Positions 1-6,698 of a stretch of 7,452 nt of DNA are shown here, piece after piece. Position 1 is the stretch's first letter, and every line of letters begins with the position of its first letter. The stretch covers positions 1 to 7,452 of the forward strand of contig JAUZOU010000144.1 of the NCBI GenBank assembly GCA_030706285.1, written 5' to 3'. The position numbers and the translations under genes were made by a program. The notes beneath the pieces were generated by a model, which saw only the letters and a program-made list of their open reading frames with translations, had not been told where the DNA came from and did not search any database. Source of the stretch: Bacteroidota bacterium. GTDB taxonomy: Bacteria > Bacteroidota > Bacteroidia > Bacteroidales > UBA1402.

Positions 1-1
1 A

Positions 2-1507
2 AACCTGATCTTTAATTCCATGACCGGCTATCAATGGATGAAAGACAACCTGTGTCTGGATCAGGATTTTACACCTGCTTCGATTTTTACGCTCAACCAA
101 CTTCAAAATCTGAATGCTCTGACACAGGAATTTGTCCTTAAATCGAAGGACAAGCAGGCATGGAAATGGGTGAATGGGTTGTTCGGATCGTTTAAGAATC
201 TCCGTACCAATTCTCCGGTCTGCTTTAAGAAAGATGGCGTCAGCCTGCTTGAGGCAAGCATCAATGGTAACATTCCATCTACTTACAATATGACGTTCGA
301 TCTGACGGACGATGAACTGAAAATGCCAAGCCGGTTTACCGAAAATGATTATTCTGCGGCCTTGTATCATCAATCAACGTATCAAATTCCGTCGGTCGAC
401 GGACTGTCGGTCAGTGCCGGTTTGCGGTTGGACTATGAACGGGTATCGTTGGATTATGCCTCTTCAGCGTTGATGAATACTGCCTATACCATGACCAGAG
501 GCATGATGTCCATCGGTGATAATCTAGCCGTTCATTCGCTGTTAAATGGCAATCTGGCGTCGGATTTCTGGCACCTGATTCCAAAATTTTCCATTGAATA
601 TGCCTTTAATAAGCAGAACAAGCTGTATGCTTCGGTGACCAGAGGCTTTCAGGCAGGAGGCTATAACATTCAGCTGTTTTCAGACTTGCTGCAGAAACAA
701 CTCCAGGCAGATATGTCCGTTCAACTGAAGAATAGCATTGCGCAACAGCTTCAGCCTTATGTCAATATGGGCATGCCGCAATCGGCCATCAATACGATTG
801 TTTCTCACATTCCGACCAGTGCCGGTGTGGAAAATGTGGGGAAAGCGATTGCGTATAATCCTGAATATAGCTGGAATTATGAACTTGGATTCCATTCGGA
901 GCCAGTGAACGGAAAACTTCAGATGGATGGCGCCGTTTTTTATATTGATACCAAAGACAGACAAATCGCACAATTTTCACCGGATGGTTACGGGCGTATG
1001 ATGAAAAACGCAGCTGGCAGTGTCAGCAAAGGCGTTGAACTGTCTGTGCTGGCAAAACCATTCAGCCATCTTGGATTGAATGCGTCCTATGGCTTGACTG
1101 AAGCGACGTTTACCGAATACAAGGATTCGGTAAAAACAAGCACCGGTTATCAGGAAGTTGATTACTCCGGAAACTATGTTCCGATGGTGCCGAAGCATAC
1201 GTTATCTGCCGGAGCCGATTATTCGTTTGATATGAAGGGAAAAGTGCTGGACAAAATTCAGCTGGCGGCTCAGTATCATGCTGCCGGGCCGATCTACTGG
1301 ACAGAGGCTAATAACATGAAGCAGGCTTTCTACGGGCTGACCGATGCTCAAATCTCTTTCTTTAAACAGCATGTGCGCTTGGATTGCTGGATCCGGAATG
1401 CGTTTGATACAAGGTACAATACGTTCTATTTTGAGTCTATGGGCAGTGCTTTTGCCCAGCAAGGACGTCCGATGCAGATTGGCTTTACGACCAAATGGAC
1501 ATTCTGA
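2..1507 (+). CDS. TonB-dependent outer-membrane receptor, C-terminal part (5' end outside window)
   Basis: The frame is open to the left edge, so the first in-frame ATG (20) is probably internal. About 500 residues are present. Full-length receptors usually have 700-900, so the signal peptide, TonB box and plug are missing and what remains is beta-barrel. Supporting motifs are 'LDQDFTPASIFTLNQ' near the visible start, the barrel signature 'TRGFQAGGYN' (about residues 210-219 counting from the ATG at 20), 'NPEYSWNYELGF', 'SKGVELSV' and a final strand 'GFTTKWTF' ending in the aromatic residue typical of outer-membrane barrels. Such receptors import iron chelates, corrinoids or other large ligands using TonB-ExbBD energy. 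The ligand cannot be told from this part. No SusD-like partner follows, which argues against a glycan-uptake pair. The next gene is a regulator 202 bases downstream, so co-transcription is uncertain. The family call is firm; the substrate is unknown. Confidence 0.93.
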   Translation, partial: NLIFNSMTGYQWMKDNLCLDQDFTPASIFTLNQLQNLNALTQEFVLKSKDKQAWKWVNGLFGSFKNLRTNSPVCFKKDGVSLLEASINGNIPSTYNMTFDLTDDELKMPSRFTENDYSAALYHQSTYQIPSVDGLSVSAGLRLDYERVSLDYASSALMNTAYTMTRGMMSIGDNLAVHSLLNGNLASDFWHLIPKFSIEYAFNKQNKLYASVTRGFQAGGYNIQLFSDLLQKQLQADMSVQLKNSIAQQLQPYVNMGMPQSAINTIVSHIPTSAGVENVGKAIAYNPEYSWNYELGFHSEPVNGKLQMDGAVFYIDTKDRQIAQFSPDGYGRMMKNAAGSVSKGVELSVLAKPFSHLGLNASYGLTEATFTEYKDSVKTSTGYQEVDYSGNYVPMVPKHTLSAGADYSFDMKGKVLDKIQLAAQYHAAGPIYWTEANNMKQAFYGLTDAQISFFKQHVRLDCWIRNAFDTRYNTFYFESMGSAFAQQGRPMQIGFTTKWTF

Positions 1508-1533
1508 TGGCTGAAGCCTTTCAACTCTAAGGA

Positions 1534-1564
1534 CTGAATTTCCCGTCGCATGCGGCGAAATCAG
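1534..1564 (+). terminator. imperfect hairpin after the receptor gene, possible terminator or 3' stabiliser
   Basis: CTGAATTTC (1534-1542) pairs with GAAATCAG (1557-1564) if one A bulges. CCG (1543-1545) then pairs with CGG (1553-1555) with a bulged C at 1556, leaving a 7-base loop. That gives about 11 base pairs starting 26 bases after the stop codon. No T-run follows, so this is not a textbook intrinsic terminator. It could mark the transcript end or protect the 3' end. A second short palindrome, CCCCGGGG, lies at 1578-1585. The rest of the 1508-1709 spacer shows nothing clear: TATTTTTA at 1665-1672 only loosely resembles the Bacteroidota -7 box and has no TTG at the right distance. Confidence 0.35.
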
Positions 1565-1709
1565 GGTTCAGGACTTGCCCCGGGGTATTAAATAAAGCCG
1601 GTGGATTTTAGCAGGCAGACTTAGTTTGGCTGTTTGTAAGTGGCGGATTTTCAGAATTTTTGGTTATTTTTAGTGTGCTTTACCTGTTGTTTCAGGAAAG
1701 GGCGCTACT

Positions 1710-2786
1710 ATGGAAACCATTGCCTGGATTGGCTTTTCGCAAGGTTTTTTCGCAGCCATATTGATGCTGTCGAAAAAAGGGTTGAATGTGTCTGATAAGA
1801 TCCTGGCAGCATGGCTTTGTTTATTGGCGTATGAATTTATGAGGTGTGCCATGGACTATCGGGTCTATGGCACACCATTGCTTTCCAGCTCTTTTCTGCT
1901 CTTCAATCCGGCCTTTTACTTATATTCCAGGACACTGGTAGGAGGAACGTTTAAACTGAAACCGGTTCAGTTAATGCACCTGTTCCCTTTTCTTTTCTTC
2001 GATGGATGTGCCTACCTGCTTCATGAAACGTATCGCTTGCAATCGTTTATGGTCCCTGATGAGCATTTGTGGTTCCGGGTGGCATTTTCACTGGCTTCAG
2101 TCATTTCATGGGGTGTTTACAATTGGGCGACCGGACAGTTGCTGCTGCGTCACAGAAAGCGCCTGGCCGATGAGTTTTCTACGATTGAAAGTAACAAACG
2201 CGTGTCCTGGTTAGTGTTTGTTGTTGTTTCTTATAACCTGTTTTGTCTGTCCGGCATTGCCGTGGCACTGCTGGTTATCCTGCTCAAGCTGGAATTCCCG
2301 TTGTCTCCCGTTTACACCTATTCGGCCATGTTGCTGATGGCTTATGTGCTCAGTTTTTATGGTCTCAGGCAGCAGACAATTGTTATGGAGGTTGTTCCTG
2401 AGGAAGAAGTCAAAGAAAAATACCAGAACTCGTATTTGAGTGACCAGCGGAAATCGGAAATACAGGCTCTGTTGAAGGCCTATTTCGACCGGACATGTCC
2501 CTATCTGAATCCGGAATTGAATATGACACGGCTGTCCGAAGCCCTGCAGGTACCGAAACATCAATTAACGGAGGTACTGAGTACGGTTTTCAGTAAGAAC
2601 TTCTTCCAGTTTGTCAATGAATATCGCGTGGAGGCAGTGAAAAACAGGTTGTCATCGGAAAAAAATTATTCCATCGAAGCTATTGGTTATGAATGCGGAT
2701 TCAACAGCAAATCGTCTTTTTTTACTGTATTCAAACAACTGACCGGTATGACGCCACTACAATTCAAAAAGCAGCTGGAAGAATAG
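1710..2786 (+). CDS. AraC-family transcriptional regulator with multi-pass membrane sensor domain
   Basis: This is a 358-residue protein in two parts. Residues 1-220 hold about seven hydrophobic segments (near 4-21, 30-47, 55-76, 86-104, 120-145, 165-191 and 199-219), so the N-terminus should sit in the inner membrane. After a charged linker ('EEEVKEKYQ', about 231-239), residues 247-358 form an AraC-type DNA-binding domain. The first helix-turn-helix is around 'MTRLSEALQVPKHQLTEVL' (272-290). The second carries the family signature 'SIEAIGYECGFNSKSSFF' (321-338), followed by 'GMTPLQFKK' (346-354). The start at 1710 follows the purine run AGGAAAGGG (1694-1702) and begins with the first membrane segment. 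It probably senses a membrane or periplasmic signal and controls adjacent genes, either the transport genes downstream or the receptor upstream. The architecture is clear; the signal and targets are inferred from position only. Confidence 0.92.
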   Translation: METIAWIGFSQGFFAAILMLSKKGLNVSDKILAAWLCLLAYEFMRCAMDYRVYGTPLLSSSFLLFNPAFYLYSRTLVGGTFKLKPVQLMHLFPFLFFDGCAYLLHETYRLQSFMVPDEHLWFRVAFSLASVISWGVYNWATGQLLLRHRKRLADEFSTIESNKRVSWLVFVVVSYNLFCLSGIAVALLVILLKLEFPLSPVYTYSAMLLMAYVLSFYGLRQQTIVMEVVPEEEVKEKYQNSYLSDQRKSEIQALLKAYFDRTCPYLNPELNMTRLSEALQVPKHQLTEVLSTVFSKNFFQFVNEYRVEAVKNRLSSEKNYSIEAIGYECGFNSKSSFFTVFKQLTGMTPLQFKKQLEE

Positions 2787-2861
2787 TTCAACCTTCTGAA
2801 ATCAAACCACTTTAATCGGTACGGCTTTTAAAATTCAAACTGTTTTTTCAATGCTTGTTGC

Positions 2862-2869
2862 TATCATTG
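2862..2869 (+). promoter_or_regulatory. weak candidate -7 box ahead of the transport genes
   Basis: TATCATTG matches the Bacteroidota -7 consensus TAnnTTTG at all but one fixed position and lies 35 bases before the start at 2904. No convincing TTG-type -33 box sits 19-21 bases upstream, so this is only a candidate. The rest of the 117-base spacer (2787-2903) is A/T-rich, including TTTTAAAA at 2827-2834, and shows no strong hairpin. A GAGG purine run at 2896-2899 is 4 bases from the next start codon. Confidence 0.2.
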
Positions 2870-2903
2870 CTGGCTGAATAGGAAGCTCAAAAAATGAGGT
2901 AAG

Positions 2904-4232
2904 ATGAGATTGTCAGGACGTTGTTTGATTTTCTTGGCCGGGTTGTGCTCGCTCTGCACAACCATCAACCTGAGCGCACAGGAAACTCCAAATGGAACGC
3001 CTGTCGTTCATGGTTATGTCAGAGGCGTAGCTGCCGGTTTAAGCGAACGGGCCGATCTGTCAAGCATATTCGGTGAAGTGGCGGTCAATCTTTCGACGGG
3101 TGGACAGCCTATGTTTTTCAAAGCCGATGTCCGTTTTCGTGAAGGATGGCTGATCGATGACCGGAAAACGGAAGTGGAAGTGAAAGAAGCGTATGCCGGT
3201 TACCGGAGTGACAAGCTGGATGTCTATCTGGGCAATCAACTGGTGATATGGGGCAGGACGGACGGATTCAACCCGACGGACAATATCCATTCATTCGATT
3301 ATTTTTTTCAATCTCCTGAACCTGATGACCAGCGGCTGGGCAATTTCATGTTGAGGAGTCGCTTCAGACCTTTTGGTACCGGAGAACTCGAATTGGTGGC
3401 CATCCCTTTATTCAGACCATCGGTGTACCGGTATGACTTATTTCAATTGGGGGAGTACACTCATTTCAGAAAGGCGCAATTACCTTCGGCTTCGTTTGAA
3501 AATGGTTCGTTTGCGGTTAGGTTTAATGTGGAGTTGCCGGCCATCGGTTTTTCAGTTTCCTATTTCAATGGCTATGATCCGTTTTATGGATTCAGCCTTT
3601 ATTCTTTCAGTCTGATACCTGGTCCTGAAATTGTTTATCAACCGGATTTCTATCGTAAACAGACTATTGGTACCGATGTGGCTGTGCCTTTGGGATCAGT
3701 GGTGCTAAGGGGTGAGGCTGCCTGCAACCTGACTTCCGGTTATAAGTTGCACAGGCAGGTTCCCAATCCGGACTTGACCGGTGTGGCCGGCCTGGAGTTT
3801 GGCGTGGCAGGAGCGACGGTTATCGTTCAATATGTGTACACGCATACAATCGATTATTGGCCGCTGGTGCTGCCTGTACTGACCAACCCGCTTGATCCGT
3901 TGGCCGTTTATGACTATGCCAGGGCACAGGCAATCTATGAAGGGACGTTGTTCAACCGGAAGATCCGGCATCAGCAGGAAAGAGATAATTATGCGGCCAC
4001 ACTGACATGGAGCCGTTCGTTTGCTTATGATGTGTTGTCTGTCCGGGCAAGTGGCTATTACAACGTTACGTCGGATGAGTTTATGATCTGTCCTGAAGTA
4101 AAATGGAAACTCTCCGAAGCCTTGGCTGTTTCGGCCAGGGGAAACTGGATGAAAGGGCCTGAGAAAAGTGTGTTTGATTATGCCGGGAAGGTATTGGGGG
4201 GCATTTGCGTGGCATTGACCGCTCAATTTTAA
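2904..4232 (+). CDS. outer-membrane beta-barrel protein, DUF1302-like
   Basis: This is a 442-residue secreted protein. Residues 1-25 are a signal peptide with a basic start, a hydrophobic core 'CLIFLAGLCSLC' and likely cleavage after 'NLSA' before 'QE'. The mature part alternates polar and hydrophobic residues in short strands with aromatic girdles (for example 'FSVSYFNGYDPFYGFSLYSF') and ends in F, as outer-membrane barrels do. The segment 'GNQLVIWGRTDGFNPTDNI' (110-128) resembles the conserved W-G-x-x-D-x-x-N-P-x-D block I associate with DUF1302-type porin-like proteins. In Proteobacteria that family is commonly encoded beside DUF1329 and RND/MMPL genes. Here it precedes an RND transporter by 99 bases, which fits a role as the outer-membrane part of a trans-envelope system. 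No lipoprotein cysteine box is seen, although the signal peptide contains cysteines. The barrel call is strong; the family assignment is moderate. An alternative is a generic porin or alginate-export-like barrel. Confidence 0.72.
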   Translation: MRLSGRCLIFLAGLCSLCTTINLSAQETPNGTPVVHGYVRGVAAGLSERADLSSIFGEVAVNLSTGGQPMFFKADVRFREGWLIDDRKTEVEVKEAYAGYRSDKLDVYLGNQLVIWGRTDGFNPTDNIHSFDYFFQSPEPDDQRLGNFMLRSRFRPFGTGELELVAIPLFRPSVYRYDLFQLGEYTHFRKAQLPSASFENGSFAVRFNVELPAIGFSVSYFNGYDPFYGFSLYSFSLIPGPEIVYQPDFYRKQTIGTDVAVPLGSVVLRGEAACNLTSGYKLHRQVPNPDLTGVAGLEFGVAGATVIVQYVYTHTIDYWPLVLPVLTNPLDPLAVYDYARAQAIYEGTLFNRKIRHQQERDNYAATLTWSRSFAYDVLSVRASGYYNVTSDEFMICPEVKWKLSEALAVSARGNWMKGPEKSVFDYAGKVLGGICVALTAQF

Positions 4233-4234
4233 TT

Positions 4235-4336
4235 GCTCAGTAGGAAACGAGCCTGTTTGAACCAAACGTCAAAGCTGATGATCATTTGGCTTGCGAGTTG
4301 CATAGGACCTTGAACGAAAAAATATGATCAGATGAA
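4235..4336 (+). repeat. spacer repeat, copy A (leader of RND transporter gene)
   Basis: This spacer aligns with the one before the LolA-like gene (6594-6698). From 4241 against 6601 there are 80 ungapped columns with 64 identities by hand count. After a 2-base length difference, an identical ATCAGATGAA (4327-4336) contains the start codon at 4332. The longest shared runs are GCGAGTTGCAT (4293-4303), GTCAAAGC (4268-4275) and CCTGTTTG (4252-4259). A small stem, GTTTG-AAC-CAAAC (4255-4267), can form and is kept in copy B with one G-U pair. A larger hairpin specific to this copy is possible around ATGATCAT (4278-4285). No clear promoter boxes are visible. It may be a 5' leader, a processing or binding site, or a duplication remnant. 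Confidence 0.85.
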
Positions 4337-6605
4337 GCACGATTTGTTCATCGTACGACACCGGAAATGGTTCATTGCTCTTCCGGTGGTCATGGCAGTG
4401 CTGATGTTGTTGCCGTTGATGAAAGCTCACATCAATCCTGACCTGATGGACTATTTGCCGGAAGATATGGTTTCGAAAGTGAATCTGGACAGGCTGGAAG
4501 CTGTGTTCGGGAAGTACGATCCGGTGTTGGTGCTTTTTAGTGGAGAGGATGTGCTTCGGGCCGGCACGCTGGAACGGATGCGCCTGCTGAATCAAACCTT
4601 CAGGCAATCTGATAAGATTGACCAGGTGATTTCGTTGTTTGAACTGAAAAATATCCGGAGTGAGGCTGGTAGCATGGTGGTGGATCCGGTCGTCCAGTCT
4701 ATCCCAAACACTGTTTCCGGGCGCGAAATCTTGCGTCAGTCAGTCAGAACCAATCCGCTGGTCTATAAGCTGCTGGTATCGAAGGATTTCAAGCATTGCC
4801 TGATGCTGCTGAATCCGGCTCCTAAAGTGCCGGACAAAGAACTGGTTTTGTTCATCAGGCACGTGTTGAAGCAATATCCTGGTCCCGAGCAGGTGCTTGT
4901 CAGCGGACAGCCGACGCTAAGGTATGAAATTCAACGTATAGCCATGCGGGACCTGATGATCTTGATGCCATTGGGTTTGATCATCATGTTGTTGACGTTG
5001 TTTTTGTCATTCAGGGAACAGAAAGGGGTTCTGTTGCCGTTTTCTGTCGTCTGTATGTCTATTGCGGTAGCGATGGGACTGATGCCGTTGCTGGGATTTG
5101 ATTTTAGTTTGATTGCGGTACTGGTCCCGGTGTTGATGATTGCCATCGCTAATAATTATGGTGTCCATTTGATAACACGGTATCAGGAACTGAACGCCGT
5201 TCATCCGCGCTGGGGAATGAAGCGGATTGTCAACGAATCGGTCAGGAAACTGTATACGCCCATTATTCTGACGGCATTGACCACAATCGTCGGCGTTCTG
5301 GGACTGCTGTCCCATCTGCTGATTCCTCCCAGGCAAATGGGTATCGTGACGGCCGCCGGCATCTTGTTTGCTTTACTTACCAGCTTGACGTTTATTCCGG
5401 CTGTCATGTCCGGTGTGCCTAAAGGTCAAACGTCCATTCATTTCGGAGAAAAACCAACCGGCTGGATGGGCCATTTTCTGGCATGGACCGGCCGTGTATC
5501 AACAGGAAAACCCTGGATGGTCATACTCGTTTTTACTTTGCTGGTGGCAGGCGCAGGGGCAGGTCTGTCCAAGTTGCAGGTGGCCATCAATCTGGAAGAG
5601 ATGATGCCGGCATCATCTGATTTACGTCAGACGATGGGATTGCTGAATGATCATTTCGGAGGAACCAAATCGATTTCCGTCCTGTTTACCGGGGACATTA
5701 AAAGCCCACGAGTGCTGAAGGAAATCGACAGCTTTGAGAAACGTGCCGCACAGTTGCCTGAGGTTAGTAATGTAACGTCGCTGGCTACAGTCATACACAC
5801 CATAAGCCGGTCAATGAACAATCCAGGAATGCCTGGTTATGACCGGATACCCGAAGAGCGGCAAGCCATCGCGCAATACCTTGAACTGTATACAATGGGC
5901 GGAGACCCTGAGGATCTTGAGCGACTGGTCGACTTTGATTATACCAACTCAGTGGCTACCGTCCAGTTTAAAGCAGAAAATTTTAGTTCTTTCAAACAGA
6001 CCGAGTCAGGCATCCGGACTATTGCTGCCACTCTTCCTTCTTGCCGGTTAATTGCCGGGCAAAGCCTGGTGGAAGAAACTCTTTCTGCCGCCATTATCAA
6101 AGGACAGATCAGTTCTCTGCTGTTTGCCCTAGGGTCTATCATCTTTTTGTTGTGGCTGATATTCAGATCGTTCAAGGCTGGTTTGATAGGTGCGATTCCT
6201 CTGGCCGTTTCGTTGGTCGCGAATTTTGGATTAATGGGTTGGATCGGATTGCGGCTGGATATTGCGACCTCGCTGCTTTCCTCGATTGCCATTGGTCTCG
6301 GCGTTGATTACACCATTCATTTATTTTGGAGAATCAACCACGAACTTCAGCATGGAAAGGACTGGGAAGACGCTATTGCCTATACGCTTCGTTCCACTGG
6401 AAGAGGCATCGCCGTCAATGCTTTTTCGGTCATGGCCGGTTTTGCCGTATTGCTTTTTTCAGGTTTGACCATTCTGAAGGCGTTCGGGTATCTCATTATC
6501 TTTTCCTTGCTGCTCTGCTTGCTGTGCGCCTTGGTCCTGATTCCGGCAATCCTGCAATTGAATCGTCCCTCATTTTTGCTAAAATCAACTAAGGCTCAAT
6601 TATGA
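4332..6605 (+). CDS. RND-superfamily (MMPL-type) inner-membrane transporter
   Basis: This 757-residue protein has the duplicated RND plan: TM1 (12-31), a large periplasmic loop (32-206), TM2-6 (207-357), TM7 (394-412), a second periplasmic loop (413-591) and TM8-12 (592-741). The length is typical of bacterial MMPL/COG1033 'predicted exporter' proteins and shorter than the HAE multidrug pumps of about 1000 residues. TM10 carries 'IGLGVDYTIHLF' (654-665) with the proton-relay aspartate D659. The matching TM4 segment reads 'IANNYGVHLITRY' (272-284), with N275 in that place. Relatives such as HpnN and MmpL proteins move hydrophobic lipids, so a lipid substrate is plausible but unproven. The ATG at 4332 is the first start in this frame that keeps TM1; an ATG at 4324 is out of frame and stops at once. 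There is no strong ribosome site, only an A-run. The gene is flanked by the two spacer repeats, and copy B begins inside its last codons. Confidence 0.92.
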   Translation: MKHDLFIVRHRKWFIALPVVMAVLMLLPLMKAHINPDLMDYLPEDMVSKVNLDRLEAVFGKYDPVLVLFSGEDVLRAGTLERMRLLNQTFRQSDKIDQVISLFELKNIRSEAGSMVVDPVVQSIPNTVSGREILRQSVRTNPLVYKLLVSKDFKHCLMLLNPAPKVPDKELVLFIRHVLKQYPGPEQVLVSGQPTLRYEIQRIAMRDLMILMPLGLIIMLLTLFLSFREQKGVLLPFSVVCMSIAVAMGLMPLLGFDFSLIAVLVPVLMIAIANNYGVHLITRYQELNAVHPRWGMKRIVNESVRKLYTPIILTALTTIVGVLGLLSHLLIPPRQMGIVTAAGILFALLTSLTFIPAVMSGVPKGQTSIHFGEKPTGWMGHFLAWTGRVSTGKPWMVILVFTLLVAGAGAGLSKLQVAINLEEMMPASSDLRQTMGLLNDHFGGTKSISVLFTGDIKSPRVLKEIDSFEKRAAQLPEVSNVTSLATVIHTISRSMNNPGMPGYDRIPEERQAIAQYLELYTMGGDPEDLERLVDFDYTNSVATVQFKAENFSSFKQTESGIRTIAATLPSCRLIAGQSLVEETLSAAIIKGQISSLLFALGSIIFLLWLIFRSFKAGLIGAIPLAVSLVANFGLMGWIGLRLDIATSLLSSIAIGLGVDYTIHLFWRINHELQHGKDWEDAIAYTLRSTGRGIAVNAFSVMAGFAVLLFSGLTILKAFGYLIIFSLLLCLLCALVLIPAILQLNRPSFLLKSTKAQL

Positions 6606-6698
6606 AACGAACCTGTTTGTACCAAATGTCAAAGCAGCAGATCATTCGACAGGCGAGTTGCATTTGTCCTTAAACAAAAAAAATAATTATCAGATGAA
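6594..6698 (+). repeat. spacer repeat, copy B (leader of LolA-like gene)
   Basis: This is the second copy of the spacer at 4235-4336, in the same orientation and 2360 bases downstream. It starts in the final codons of the RND gene (GCTCAATTATGA) and runs to the ATG at 6694. The small stem is GTTTG-TAC-CAAAT (6615-6627). The A-rich stretch AAACAAAAAAAATAATTAT (6672-6690) just before ATCAGATGAA probably serves translation initiation, as is usual in Bacteroidota. The octamer ATGAAACG occurs at both edges (6602-6609 and 6694-6701). A 23-codon frame opened by the ATGA overlap at 6602 ends at 6673, but its equivalent in copy A has no start codon. Confidence 0.85.

Noticed and set aside
2..1507. SusC/SusD-type glycan uptake locus.
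   Set aside because: No SusD-like lipoprotein follows the receptor and the visible barrel wording is of the ordinary TonB-dependent receptor type.
2787..2903. A possible third copy of the spacer repeat before the outer-membrane barrel gene.
   Set aside because: Only short scattered matches such as CAAAC-like words and GGAAGCTC can be found, and no alignment comparable to copies A and B holds.
4252..4259. CCTGTTTG, shared by both spacer copies, as a Bacteroidota -7 promoter box.
   Set aside because: It lacks the TA of the TAnnTTTG consensus and no convincing -33 TTG element is spaced correctly in both copies.
3705..4265. A 186-codon open frame on the minus strand.
   Set aside because: It lies opposite the clearly coding outer-membrane barrel gene, has no recognisable domain, and is a shadow of that gene's codon use.
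6602..6673. A 23-codon frame in spacer copy B, starting at the ATGA overlap with the RND stop and ending TAA, as a possible conserved leader peptide.
   Set aside because: The aligned frame in copy A (4242-4313) also ends in a stop at the same place but has AGG where the start should be. Nearly every difference between copies changes the amino acid, so there is no sign of selection on a peptide.
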